64,000 nt of DNA from Streptomyces durmitorensis. GTDB lineage: Bacteria > Actinomycetota > Actinomycetes > Streptomycetales > Streptomycetaceae. The stretch is taken from positions 3,472,001 to 3,536,000 of the forward strand of contig NZ_CP097289.1 in NCBI RefSeq assembly GCF_023498005.1, read 5' to 3'. The notes under the pieces were generated by a model, which saw only the letters and a list, made by a program, of their open reading frames with translations, had not been told where the DNA came from and did no database searches. The translations under genes and the position numbers were made by a program. Each line of letters begins with the position of its first letter. Position 1 is the stretch's first letter. Shown piece after piece: positions 8,679-18,376 of this stretch.

Positions 8679-8710
8679 CGGGCCCGGGGGCGGGTGACAC
8701 CCCGGGCCCG
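8679..8710 (-). promoter_or_regulatory. dasA-dasB intercistronic hairpin
   Basis: An 11-bp stem (8679-8689 with 8700-8710, CGGGCCCGGGG and complement) sits between the binding-protein and permease genes with no T-run. Such hairpins usually protect the upstream message or partly terminate, giving more binding protein than permease. The role here is inferred. Confidence 0.6.
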
Positions 8711-8733
8711 AAGTCCCCGGCAGGAGCGCGTCC

Positions 8734-10014
8734 TTACTGCTTCTGCGACAGGCGCTTGTTGAGCTCGCCCTCGACCTGCTTGGCGGCCGCGTCGTTCGAC
8801 TTACCGTTCAGCACCGCGGTCATGTAGTTCTTGATCGGGTTCGGCGGGTTCTCCACCGCTGCCCACTCCGGGATCAGCGGCGTGGTGCCGCCGCCCGCGG
8901 TGGCGGGGGCCATGGCCTCGGCGGCCGGGTTGCCCTTGAGCTGGGCCTCCAGGGCCTGCTTGTTCGGGATGACGCCGCCTTCCTTGGCGAGCGCACCCTC
9001 GAACTTGTCGTTCAGCGCGATCTTCAGGAACTCCTTGGCGAGCTCCTGCTTCTTGCTGGTCGCGGCGACGGCGAGGTTCGAGCCGCCGAGGAAGACGCCC
9101 TCGGGCTTGTCGGCCGTGGCACCGGGGATGGTGAAGTAGCCGATGTTGTCCTTGAACTTCTTGTCCTTGCTGGCCTCGATCGCGGTCGCGGCCTCCCAGC
9201 TCATACCGATGAAGGCGCCGGTCTTGCCCTTGGCGAAGACCTCGGCCTGCTGCGGGGTTGCCTCGTCCTTGTTCTTGGGGGCCTTGGAGAGGTCCGCGAA
9301 CTCCTTGTACGTCTTCATGGCCTTGGCGACCTTGGGGTCGGTCAGGTTGGAGACGTACTTGTCGCCGTCCTTCTTGACCAGTTCGGCGCCCTCACCGATG
9401 GTCAGGCCGACGAAGTGGTACCAGTTCTGGCCCGGCAGGTAGATCGGCTCGGCGTCCGTCTTGGACTCGATCGCCTTGAGGTCCTTGAGGAACTCGGCGC
9501 GGGTCTTGGGGGTCTCCTTGATGCCGGCGTCGGCCCAGACCTTCTTGTTGTAGATCACGACGCGGTTCAGGACGAACCACGGGGCGGCGTACTGCTTGCC
9601 GTCCACGACCGAGGACTTGTTGATCGACTCGGTCCAGTCGGCGCCGACCCCTTCCTTGAGGTCGCTCAGGTCGGCGAGGCCGCCGGTCTTGGCGTACGCG
9701 GCGGTCTGGGTGTTGCCGATCTCGAAGACGTCCGGCGGGTTCTCCTCGGAGAGGGCCGTGGTCAGCTTCTGCTGGATGCCGTTCCACTGCTGGACTTCGA
9801 GCTTCAGCTTGGCGCCGGTCTTCTTCTCGAAGGCGGCCTTGACGTCCTTGGTCCAGCCGGCGGGCGTGGAGCCGTCCATCGCCCAGAGCGTCAGGGTCTC
9901 CCCCTTGAAGCCGTCCGCCCCGGCCTTCTTGTCGTCGCTGTCGTCGCTGCCACAGGCCGCGATCGAGACCAACATGCCCGCGACACCGATGGCCGCTATG
10001 AGCTTGCGCTTCAC
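8734..10014 (-). CDS. dasA: Chitobiose-binding lipoprotein DasA
   Basis: 426 aa extracellular solute-binding protein of the maltose/sugar family. The signal peptide MKRKLIAAIGVAGMLVSI ends in the lipobox IAAC at Cys21, so it is a lipoprotein anchored on the outer face of the membrane. The body has the family's EVQQWNGIQQKLTTAL and ISLAKE-like C-terminal segments. It delivers (GlcNAc)2 to DasBC. It is first in the minus-strand operon and divergent from dasR. Two DasR sites sit between, so it is strongly repressed without aminosugars. Confidence 0.95.
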   Translation of the reverse strand: MKRKLIAAIGVAGMLVSIAACGSDDSDDKKAGADGFKGETLTLWAMDGSTPAGWTKDVKAAFEKKTGAKLKLEVQQWNGIQQKLTTALSEENPPDVFEIGNTQTAAYAKTGGLADLSDLKEGVGADWTESINKSSVVDGKQYAAPWFVLNRVVIYNKKVWADAGIKETPKTRAEFLKDLKAIESKTDAEPIYLPGQNWYHFVGLTIGEGAELVKKDGDKYVSNLTDPKVAKAMKTYKEFADLSKAPKNKDEATPQQAEVFAKGKTGAFIGMSWEAATAIEASKDKKFKDNIGYFTIPGATADKPEGVFLGGSNLAVAATSKKQELAKEFLKIALNDKFEGALAKEGGVIPNKQALEAQLKGNPAAEAMAPATAGGGTTPLIPEWAAVENPPNPIKNYMTAVLNGKSNDAAAKQVEGELNKRLSQKQ

Positions 10015-10103
10015 GTCACCCTCCTCAAGGGATGCCAGTCAACCCCCCACCCGCAGCGACCAAATGGACCGAGATCTGCCCGTGGGACTGGAACCTGGTC
10101 TTT

Positions 10104-10119
10104 AATGGTGTAGACCAGT
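10104..10119. promoter_or_regulatory. DasR operator (dre1) of dasA
   Basis: AATGGTGTAGACCAGT, reverse complement ACTGGTCTACACCATT, matches the dre consensus at nearly every conserved position. It lies 90 bp upstream of the dasA start, in the dasA-dasR divergent region. Confidence 0.9.
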
Positions 10120-10127
10120 ACGGGGAG

Positions 10128-10143
10128 CTTGGCCTAGACCTTT
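10128..10143. promoter_or_regulatory. DasR operator (dre2) of dasA/dasR
   Basis: CTTGGCCTAGACCTTT keeps the GG-CTAGACC core of the dre palindrome and lies 24 bp (just over two helical turns) from dre1. A paired weak site is consistent with cooperative DasR binding. Confidence 0.7.
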
Positions 10144-10201
10144 AGGGGTGTCAAGGGTGTATAAGAAGGGCTGTCAGGTCCGTTATCGGACCGACACCTG
10201 A

Positions 10202-11098
<897 letters not shown>

Positions 11099-11195
11099 CC
11101 CGTTCCTCCCGAAGGACTCTTCCGGGGTCTGGCGCAGATCACCGTGCTGCTCTACGTTCCTCCCGTCATCGCATGATGAACGGGAGGACGACCCG

Positions 11196-13349
11196 GTGCG
11201 CACAGCGAATCCCCGATCCATCGTCATCTGGACCCTCGTCGCGCTGGTGGGCGCCGCGGGCTGGACCGTGCTCGCGCTCTCGCGCGACGAGGAGGTGTCG
11301 GCCGCCTGGATGGTGGCCGCGGCCGTCGGCTCGTACGCGATCGCCTATCGCTTCTACTCGAAGTTCATCGTCCATCGCGTCCTGAAGGTCGACAAGAACC
11401 GGGCCACTCCCGCGGAGCGCCTGGACAACGGCATCGACTACCACCCGACCGACCGCCGCGTCCTGCTCGGCCACCACTTCGCGGCGATCGCGGGCGCGGG
11501 GCCGCTCGTGGGGCCCGTACTGGCCGCGCAGATGGGGTACTTGCCGGGCACGATCTGGATCATCGTCGGCGTGATCTTCGCGGGCGCCGTGCAGGACATG
11601 GTCGTCCTCTTCTTCTCCACGCGGCGTGACGGCAAGTCGCTCGGCCAGATGGCGCGCGAGGAGATCGGTCCCTTCGGCGGGGCCGCGGCGCTGCTCGCCG
11701 CCTTCGCCATCATGATCATCCTGCTCGGGGTGCTCGCGCTCGTCATCGTCAACGCGCTCGCGGACTCGCCGTGGGGCACCTTCTCCATCGCGATGACCAT
11801 TCCGATCGCGCTGTTCATGGGCTTCTACCTGCGGATCCTGCGGCCAGGGCGGGTCAGCGAGGTCTCCCTCATCGGGATCGCGCTGCTGCTGCTCGCACTC
11901 GTCGCCGGGCGATGGGTCGCCGAGTCGTCCCTCGCGGATACGTTCACGCTCGCGCCGTCGACACTGGTCATCTGGCTGGTGGCGTACGGATTCATCGCAT
12001 CGATCCTGCCGGTGTGGATGCTGCTCGCGCCGCGCGACTATCTCTCCACCTTCATGAAGATCGGCACGATCCTGCTGCTCGCGCTCGGCGTCGTCTTCAC
12101 GCTGCCGACGCTGAAGATGGACCCGGTGACCGACTTCGCCTCGCGCGGCGACGGGCCCGTCTTCGCGGGATCGCTCTTCCCGTTCGTCTTCATCACCATC
12201 GCCTGCGGGGCCCTGTCCGGCTTCCACGCGCTGATCTCCTCGGGCACGACGCCGAAGATGGTCCAGAAGGAGACGCAGATCCGGATGATCGGCTACGGCT
12301 CCATGCTGATGGAGTCGGCGGTCGCGGTGATGGCGCTCATCGCGGCGAGCATCATCGACCCCGGGCTGTACTTCGCGATGAACGCGCCCGCGGGCGTCAT
12401 CGGGGACAACGTCCAGGCCGCGTCCCAGGCCGTCGCCGGATTCGGGTACTCCATCTCCCCCGAAGACCTGGCGCAGGCCGCCAAGAACGTCGAGGAGTCC
12501 TCGCTGCTCTCGCGCACCGGTGGCGCGCCCACGCTCGCGGTCGGTGTCTCCGAGATCTTCTCGAAGGTCACCGGCGGCTCCATGAAGGCGTTCTGGTACC
12601 ACTTCGCGATCATGTTTGAGGCGCTGTTCATCCTGACCGCGCTCGACGCGGGCACGCGCGTGGGCCGCTTCATGCTCCAGGACATGCTCGGGAACGTCTA
12701 CAAGCCCTTCAAGAGGGTCAGTTGGAAGCCCGGACTCATCATCACGAGTGCGGTCGTCACCGGCCTGTGGGGCTACTTCCTGTGGGTGGGCGTGCACGAG
12801 CCGCTCGGCGGGATCAACCAGCTCTTCCCGATCTTCGGCATCTCCAACCAGCTCCTGGCCGCGGTCGCGCTCGCCGTCTGCACGACGCTCCTGGTGAAGT
12901 CCGGACGCCTCAAGTGGGCCTGGATCACGGGCATTCCGCTCGCCTGGGACGCCACGGTGACGCTCACCGCGAGCTGGCAGAAGGTGTTCTCCAGCGATCC
13001 GCGCGTCGGCTTCTTCAAGCAGCGTTCGATCTACCAGGACGCGATCGACGACGGGAAGATCCTGCCGCCCGCCAAGTCCATGGACGACATGCACACCGTC
13101 GTCACCAACTCCACGGTGGACGGCGTCCTTTCGGCGACGCTCGCCCTGCTCATCGTCATCGTGATCGCGGACGCGGCCCGGATCTGCGTGAAGCACGTCC
13201 GCAACCCGCAGTCGTCCAAGCTGAGCGAGGCGGAGTACGTCGAGTCGAAGCTGACCGCGCCGGCCGGGCTCATCCCGACCCAGGAGGAGAAGGCGGAACT
13301 GGCGGCGGCCGAAGCGAAGGTCACCAGCGACGCGAAGGCCCCGTCATGA
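11196..13349 (+). CDS. cstA: CstA-family carbon starvation / pyruvate or peptide transporter
   Basis: 717 aa, polytopic membrane protein with many hydrophobic spans. GTG at 11196 follows GGGAGGA with 7-nt spacing. Family blocks visible: GHHFAAIAGAGPLVGPVLAA near 90, FHALISSGTTPKMV near 350 and TRVGRFMLQDMLG near 490. The C-terminal about 60 residues are a charged cytoplasmic tail. CstA/BtsT proteins import pyruvate or peptides during carbon limitation. The next gene encodes a YbdD/YjiX small protein overlapping by ATGA, the conserved partner in this family, which strengthens the call. Exact substrate here unknown. Confidence 0.93.
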   Translation: MRTANPRSIVIWTLVALVGAAGWTVLALSRDEEVSAAWMVAAAVGSYAIAYRFYSKFIVHRVLKVDKNRATPAERLDNGIDYHPTDRRVLLGHHFAAIAGAGPLVGPVLAAQMGYLPGTIWIIVGVIFAGAVQDMVVLFFSTRRDGKSLGQMAREEIGPFGGAAALLAAFAIMIILLGVLALVIVNALADSPWGTFSIAMTIPIALFMGFYLRILRPGRVSEVSLIGIALLLLALVAGRWVAESSLADTFTLAPSTLVIWLVAYGFIASILPVWMLLAPRDYLSTFMKIGTILLLALGVVFTLPTLKMDPVTDFASRGDGPVFAGSLFPFVFITIACGALSGFHALISSGTTPKMVQKETQIRMIGYGSMLMESAVAVMALIAASIIDPGLYFAMNAPAGVIGDNVQAASQAVAGFGYSISPEDLAQAAKNVEESSLLSRTGGAPTLAVGVSEIFSKVTGGSMKAFWYHFAIMFEALFILTALDAGTRVGRFMLQDMLGNVYKPFKRVSWKPGLIITSAVVTGLWGYFLWVGVHEPLGGINQLFPIFGISNQLLAAVALAVCTTLLVKSGRLKWAWITGIPLAWDATVTLTASWQKVFSSDPRVGFFKQRSIYQDAIDDGKILPPAKSMDDMHTVVTNSTVDGVLSATLALLIVIVIADAARICVKHVRNPQSSKLSEAEYVESKLTAPAGLIPTQEEKAELAAAEAKVTSDAKAPS

Positions 13350-13543
13350 CGTGGGTGCTTCGCGGACTGCGCTGGGTGCGATGGTACGCACGGGAGTTGA
13401 CCGACGAGTCCGCGTACGACCGTTATGTCGCGCACACGCGGAAGACGCATCCCGGGGCATCCGTCCCGTCCCGGAGGGAGTTCGAGCGAAAGCGGACGGA
13501 CCAACAGGAGTCAGACCCCAGGCAGGGGTTCCGCTGCTGCTGA
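13346..13543 (+). CDS. YbdD/YjiX-family small protein (CstA partner)
   Basis: 65 aa, starting inside the cstA stop (ATGA overlap), so translation is coupled. The sequence has the family's pattern: LRGLRWVRWYARELTDESAYDRYV, then HPGASVPSRREFERKR, and a Cys-Cys at the very C-terminus. YbdD-type proteins are needed for full activity of CstA/BtsT carriers in other bacteria. No transmembrane segment is visible; it is probably cytoplasmic and membrane associated. Confidence 0.9.
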   Translation: MTWVLRGLRWVRWYARELTDESAYDRYVAHTRKTHPGASVPSRREFERKRTDQQESDPRQGFRCC

Positions 13544-13664
13544 GCAGGCATGTCGAGGACATCGCGGCCCGTCCGGTATCCGGACGGGGGTTCCATAGAT
13601 CAATCCTCTCGCTTAGATTTCCCGCACGTTAAAGGTGGGATAAGCGAGGGAGCGGAGCCGCGAA

Positions 13665-13934
13665 GTGTCAGATGCGCCTGAAGTGAGCAGACCGGTGATC
13701 ACGCCGGTCCGCGTGGTCATTGCCCTCTGCCTCGTCGCGCCGTTCGTGGCGATGCTCTGGGTGAGCTCCTACGCGAAGGTCGAACCGACCTTCATCGGCA
13801 TCCCGTTCTTCTACTGGTACCAGATGCTGTGGGTGCTCATATCCACCGCTCTCACCATGATCGCGTACAAACTGTGGCAGCGTGACCAGCGCGCCCGCAA
13901 GGCCGAGCAGGCCCAGGGGGGTGCGACCCGATGA
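13665..13934 (+). CDS. DUF3311 small membrane protein, symporter partner
   Basis: 89 aa from GTG 13665, preceded by GGGAGCGGAG. Two hydrophobic helices at about 12-32 and 43-63, with PFFYWYQMLWV between them, are the DUF3311 pattern, followed by a basic C-terminal tail. It overlaps the sodium-solute symporter gene by ATGA. DUF3311 proteins are small accessory subunits paired with MctP-like monocarboxylate symporters. Confidence 0.88.
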   Translation: MSDAPEVSRPVITPVRVVIALCLVAPFVAMLWVSSYAKVEPTFIGIPFFYWYQMLWVLISTALTMIAYKLWQRDQRARKAEQAQGGATR

Positions 13935-15580
13935 ACGAGCTCGCAGCGGACACGGGCGGCGTCAACGGCATCGCCCTCGCCGTCTTCATCTTCTTCTTCG
14001 CCGCCGTCACGGCGATGGGCTTCCTGGCCGCGCGCTGGCGCAAGGCCGAGACCGAGAGCCTGGACGAATGGGGCCTGGGAGGCCGCTCGTTCGGCACCTG
14101 GGTCACGTGGTTCCTGCTCGGCGGCGACCTCTACACCGCGTACACCTTCGTGGCCGTCCCGGCGGCGATCTACGCGGCGGGCGCGGCCGGCTTCTTCGCG
14201 GTGCCGTACACGATCCTCGTCTACCCGCTGATCTTCACCTTCCTGCCGCGCCTGTGGTCGGTGTCGCACAAGCACGGATACGTGACCACCTCGGACTTCG
14301 TGCGCGGGCGCTTCGGCTCCAAGGGGCTCTCCCTTGCCGTCGCGGTCACCGGCATCCTCGCCACGATGCCGTACATCGCGCTCCAACTGGTCGGCATCCA
14401 GGCCGTCCTCGACGTCATGGGCGTCGGCGGCGGTCCGGACACGAACTGGTTCATCAAGGACCTGCCGCTCCTGATCGCGTTCGCGGTGCTCGCCGCGTAC
14501 ACGTACTCGTCGGGTCTGCGCGCCCCCGCGCTGATCGCGTTCGTGAAGGACGGCCTGATCTACCTCGTCATCGCCGTCGCGATCATCTACATCCCGATCA
14601 AGCTCGGCGGCTTCGACGAGATCTTCCAGGCGGCGAACGACAAGTTCTCGTCGGCGAACGAGGCGGCGGGCAAGCCCGTCGCGGGTCTCGCGCCGGGCCA
14701 CGCGGGTCAGTGGACCTACGCCACGCTCGCGCTCGGCTCCGCGCTCGCGCTGTTCATGTACCCGCACTCGATCACGGCGACGCTCTCCTCCAAGAGCCGC
14801 AACGTGATCCGCCGCAACACCACGATCCTGCCGCTCTACTCGCTGATGCTGGGCCTGCTCGCGCTGCTCGGCTTCATGGCGATCGCGGCCGGGGTCAAGG
14901 TCGAGAACGGGCAGCTGGCGATCCCGCAGCTGTTCGAGACGATGTTCCCCGACTGGTTCACCGGCGTCGCGTTCGCGGCGATCGGCATCGGCGCGCTCGT
15001 GCCGGCCGCCATCATGTCCATCGCGGCCGCGAATCTCTTCACCAGGAACATCTACAAGGACTTCATCAAGCCGGACGCGACACCCGCGCAGGAGACCAAG
15101 GTCTCCAAGCTGGTCTCGCTCCTGGTGAAGGTCGGCGCGCTCGCCTTCGTCCTCACCATGGACAAGACGGTCGCGATCAACTTCCAGCTCCTGGGCGGCA
15201 TCTGGATCCTGCAGACCATGCCCGCGCTGGTCGGCGGCCTGTTCACACGGTGGTTCCACCGCTGGGCGCTGCTCGCGGGCTGGGCGGTCGGCATGGTCTA
15301 CGGCACGGTCGCCGCGTACGGCGTCGCCTCGCCGACGCAGAAGCACTTCGGCGGCTCGTCCGACGAGATTCCCGGCATCGGCGAGATCGGCTACATCGGC
15401 CTCACGGCGTTCGTCCTGAACGTGGTGGTCACCGTGGTCATGACCTTCGTCCTGCGCGCCATGAAGGCCCCTGACGGCATCGACGAGACCTCTCCCGGGG
15501 ACTACACCGCGGACGCGGGCGACCCGGGTGTCGTTGAGGAGCTGCCGCCGGCCACGGCCGGGGCGCCTGCCGGGCACTGA
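13931..15580 (+). CDS. Sodium:solute symporter family protein (monocarboxylate-type)
   Basis: 549 aa with about 13 membrane spans. The SSS-family core is visible: EWGLGGRSFGTWVTWFLLGG near 36-55, the loop YVTTSDFVRGRFGSKG near 115, and GIGALVPAAIMSIAAANLFT near 355, matching the sodium-site helix. It is translationally coupled to the DUF3311 gene. By family context it imports a short-chain monocarboxylate such as acetate, lactate or pyruvate with Na+, which would complement the neighbouring CstA system. Substrate inferred. Confidence 0.9.
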   Translation: MNELAADTGGVNGIALAVFIFFFAAVTAMGFLAARWRKAETESLDEWGLGGRSFGTWVTWFLLGGDLYTAYTFVAVPAAIYAAGAAGFFAVPYTILVYPLIFTFLPRLWSVSHKHGYVTTSDFVRGRFGSKGLSLAVAVTGILATMPYIALQLVGIQAVLDVMGVGGGPDTNWFIKDLPLLIAFAVLAAYTYSSGLRAPALIAFVKDGLIYLVIAVAIIYIPIKLGGFDEIFQAANDKFSSANEAAGKPVAGLAPGHAGQWTYATLALGSALALFMYPHSITATLSSKSRNVIRRNTTILPLYSLMLGLLALLGFMAIAAGVKVENGQLAIPQLFETMFPDWFTGVAFAAIGIGALVPAAIMSIAAANLFTRNIYKDFIKPDATPAQETKVSKLVSLLVKVGALAFVLTMDKTVAINFQLLGGIWILQTMPALVGGLFTRWFHRWALLAGWAVGMVYGTVAAYGVASPTQKHFGGSSDEIPGIGEIGYIGLTAFVLNVVVTVVMTFVLRAMKAPDGIDETSPGDYTADAGDPGVVEELPPATAGAPAGH

Positions 15581-15610
15581 GCCTCTCCCCCACACCGATC
15601 AGCACGCCAG

Positions 15611-15640
15611 GCGGGCCGCCGGAGGAATCCGGCGGCCCGC
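15611..15640 (+). terminator. Hairpin terminator after the symporter gene
   Basis: Perfect 13-bp stem GCGGGCCGCCGGA with its complement and a GGAA loop, 30 bp after the symporter stop and upstream of the nrd control region. Confidence 0.75.
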
Positions 15641-15666
15641 ACTTGTGTGTGTGGTACGCAGTGCCG

Positions 15667-15712
15667 ACACAAGATGTGGGGCTGCTTCTCAGAGCCAGCA
15701 CAAGATGTATGC
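15667..15712 (+). promoter_or_regulatory. Tandem NrdR-like boxes and promoter of nrdABS
   Basis: The 10-mer CACAAGATGT occurs at 15668-15677 and at 15699-15708, exactly 31 bp (three helical turns) apart. That is the arrangement of paired NrdR boxes in front of ribonucleotide reductase operons, where NrdR represses in response to (d)ATP levels. A TATGCT -10-like hexamer overlaps the second box, and the riboswitch begins just downstream. Confidence 0.75.
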
Positions 15713-15719
15713 TCGTGCT

Positions 15720-15847
15720 CGCTGTCGCCGCAGGGGAATCCGGTGCAAGTCCGGAACTGTCCCGCAACGGTGTATGAGTACGCATTTGTCGTGCCCACGA
15801 GTCCGAAGACCTGTCGACAGCGCACCCGTTCCGACCGGTCCGGGTGC
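15720..15847 (+). ncRNA. Cobalamin (B12) riboswitch of nrdABS
   Basis: P1 stem CGCTGTCG (15720-15727) pairs with CGACAGCG (15815-15822). Inside are the conserved GGGAATCCGGTGCAAGTCC and ACTGTCCCGCAACGG segments and the B12-box form GAGTCCGAAGACCTGTCG. A downstream hairpin GCACCCG/CGGGTGC (15822-15847), sharing a base with P1, is the likely expression platform. Coenzyme B12 is known to shut off the class Ia nrdABS operon this way in S. coelicolor, so that the B12-dependent class II enzyme is used instead. Confidence 0.93.
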
Positions 15848-15967
15848 CAACGACGTCCGGGCCTCGTGGAATGGGCTGGTGGACGCGGAGCACAGCCCTG
15901 CCCTGGGCGCGCCCGTGCGTCACCTTCCCCTCCCCAAGGCTCTGAGCCGAGCGAGGGAGTGCTCCAC

Positions 15968-18376
15968 GTGACCATCGCGCCAGCCGAACCTGCGTCAGCG
16001 CAGACCACCGACGGTCAGCAGACCGCCGACGGCCCAGGAACCGCGCTGCTGCGTACCCTGACCGAACTCACCGTCGACCTCCCCGACGCCGACCCCGGCC
16101 GCGTCGCCGCCGCCGCGCTGCGTGGGCGTTCGGCCCGAGCGGATCTGGCGGAGCTGCGGGAGCTGGCTACCGAGGCCGCAGCCGGTCTCATCTCCGAGGA
16201 CCCGACGTACTCGCAGCTCGCGGCCAGGCTGCTCAGCCTCAGCATCCGTGACGAGGCCGCGTCGCAGGGCGTGCGCTCCTTCTCGGACTCGGTCGCCGTG
16301 GGGCACCGCGAGGGCCTGATCGCGGACCGCACCGCCGCGTTCGTCACCGACCACGCGGAGCACCTCGACACTCTCGTGGAGGCGGCGCTTCAGGACGGCG
16401 CCGACTTCCGCTTCGGCTACTTCGGCCTGCGCACCCTGCACAGCCGCTATCTCCTGCGCCACCCGATCACCCGGCATGTCATCGAGACCCCGCAGCACTT
16501 CATGCTGCGCGTGGCGAGCGGCCTGGCAGAGGACGGCAGTACGCGCTCGGTGGACGAAGTCGCCGCCCTGTACCGCCTGATGAGCCGCCTGGACTACCTG
16601 CCGTCCTCGCCGACGCTCTTCAACTCCGGCACCCGCCACCCGCAGATGTCCTCCTGCTACCTCCTCGACTCCCCGCTGGACGAGCTGGACTCCATCTACG
16701 ACCGCTACCACCAGGTCGCCCGCCTCTCCAAGCACGCGGGCGGCATCGGCCTCTCGTACTCCCGCATCCGCGCCCGCGGTTCACTGATCCGCGGCACGAA
16801 CGGCCACTCCAACGGCATCGTCCCGTTCCTCAAGACCCTGGACGCCTCCGTCGCCGCCGTGAACCAGGGCGGCCGCCGCAAGGGCGCCGCCGCGGTCTAC
16901 CTGGAGACGTGGCACTCCGACATCGAGGAGTTCCTGGAGCTGCGCGACAACACGGGTGAGGACCAGCGGCGCACGCACAACCTCAACCTCGCGCACTGGA
17001 TCCCGGACGAGTTCATGCGCCGGGTCGCCGCGAGCCAGGACTGGTCGCTGTTCTCGCCGGCCGACGTGCCCGAGCTGGTCGACCTGTGGGGCGACGAGTT
17101 CGACGCCGCCTACCGCAAGGCCGAGGCGGACGGGCTCGCCCGCAAGACCATCCCGGCCCGTGACCTGTACGGCCGCATGATGCGCACTCTCGCGCAGACC
17201 GGCAACGGCTGGATGACGTTCAAGGACGCCGCCAACCGCACCGCCAACCAGACGGCGGAGCCCGGCCACACGGTCCACTCCTCCAACCTCTGCACGGAGA
17301 TCCTGGAGGTGACGGACGACGGGGAGACGGCCGTCTGCAACCTCGGTTCGGTGAACCTCGGCGCCTTCGTGGACACCGCCGCCGGTGACATCGACTGGGA
17401 GCGGCTCGACGAGACCGTCCGTACCGCCGTCACGTTCCTCGACCGCGTCGTCGACATCAACTTCTACCCGACCGAGCAGGCCGGACGCTCCAACGCCAGG
17501 TGGCGTCCGGTGGGCCTGGGCGCCATGGGGCTTCAGGACGTCTTCTTCCAGCTGAAGCTGCCCTTCGACTCCCCCGCGGCGCGCGCCCTCTCGACGCGCA
17601 TCGCCGAGCGGATCATGCTCGCCGCGTACGAGGCGTCCGCCGACCTGGCAGAGCGCAACGGTCCGCTCCCCGCCTGGGAGAAGACCCGCACCGCGCGCGG
17701 TGTCCTGCACCCCGACCACTACGGCGTCGAGCCGGCCTGGCCGGAGCGCTGGGCCGCGCTGCGGGAACGCATCGCCGTGACCGGCATGCGCAACTCGCTC
17801 CTCCTGGCGATCGCGCCGACCGCCACGATCGCGTCCATCGCGGGCGTGTACGAGTGCATCGAGCCGCAGGTCTCCAACCTGTTCAAGCGCGAGACGCTGA
17901 GCGGTGAATTCCTCCAGGTCAACGCCTACTTGGTGCAGGAGCTCAAGCGGCTCGGCGTCTGGGACGCGCAGACCCGTGAGGCGCTGCGCGAGGCCAACGG
18001 CTCGGTGCAGGGCTTCAGCTGGATCCCCGCCGAGGTGCGCGAGCTCTACCGCACCGCGTGGGAGATCCCGCAGCGCGGCCTGATCGACATGGCCGCCGCG
18101 CGCACGCCGTTCCTGGACCAGGCGCAGTCCCTGAACCTGTTCCTGGAGACGCCGACCATCGGCAAGCTCTCCTCGATGTACGCGTACGCCTGGCAGCAGG
18201 GTCTGAAGACCACGTACTACCTGCGCTCGCGCCCCGCGACCCGGATCGCCCGCGCGGCGGCCGGCCGCACCGAGGCCGCCGAGCCCACCCCCGCCCCCGT
18301 ACCTGCGCAGGCATCGGCCGAAGAGGCCGTCGCCTGCTCCCTGGAAAACCCCGAGTCCTGCGAGGCCTGCCAGTAA
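15968..18376 (+). CDS. nrdA: Ribonucleoside-diphosphate reductase class Ia, alpha subunit NrdA
   Basis: 802 aa from GTG 15968, preceded by GAGGGAG. It reduces ribonucleotides to deoxyribonucleotides, using the tyrosyl radical generated on NrdB. Visible active-site elements: SPTLFNSGTRHPQMSSCYLL with a redox Cys, SSNLCTEILEV with the Asn, radical Cys and Glu triad, and the C-terminal thiol pair in PESCEACQ, rereduced by thioredoxin. The N-terminal part carries an ATP-cone-like region. It is first in nrdABS under NrdR boxes and the B12 riboswitch. The frame is open through the riboswitch, but that stretch is leader RNA, not protein. Confidence 0.95.
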   Translation: MTIAPAEPASAQTTDGQQTADGPGTALLRTLTELTVDLPDADPGRVAAAALRGRSARADLAELRELATEAAAGLISEDPTYSQLAARLLSLSIRDEAASQGVRSFSDSVAVGHREGLIADRTAAFVTDHAEHLDTLVEAALQDGADFRFGYFGLRTLHSRYLLRHPITRHVIETPQHFMLRVASGLAEDGSTRSVDEVAALYRLMSRLDYLPSSPTLFNSGTRHPQMSSCYLLDSPLDELDSIYDRYHQVARLSKHAGGIGLSYSRIRARGSLIRGTNGHSNGIVPFLKTLDASVAAVNQGGRRKGAAAVYLETWHSDIEEFLELRDNTGEDQRRTHNLNLAHWIPDEFMRRVAASQDWSLFSPADVPELVDLWGDEFDAAYRKAEADGLARKTIPARDLYGRMMRTLAQTGNGWMTFKDAANRTANQTAEPGHTVHSSNLCTEILEVTDDGETAVCNLGSVNLGAFVDTAAGDIDWERLDETVRTAVTFLDRVVDINFYPTEQAGRSNARWRPVGLGAMGLQDVFFQLKLPFDSPAARALSTRIAERIMLAAYEASADLAERNGPLPAWEKTRTARGVLHPDHYGVEPAWPERWAALRERIAVTGMRNSLLLAIAPTATIASIAGVYECIEPQVSNLFKRETLSGEFLQVNAYLVQELKRLGVWDAQTREALREANGSVQGFSWIPAEVRELYRTAWEIPQRGLIDMAAARTPFLDQAQSLNLFLETPTIGKLSSMYAYAWQQGLKTTYYLRSRPATRIARAAAGRTEAAEPTPAPVPAQASAEEAVACSLENPESCEACQ

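Noticed and set aside
11166..13196. 676-codon minus-strand open frame opposite cstA
   Set aside because: It is the antisense shadow of a high-GC3 membrane-protein gene. Composition is Arg/Asp/His-rich, with no ribosome-binding site or domain.
13811..15595. 594-codon minus-strand open frame opposite the symporter
   Set aside because: Same shadow effect; the plus-strand frame has clear SSS-family motifs and coupled start.
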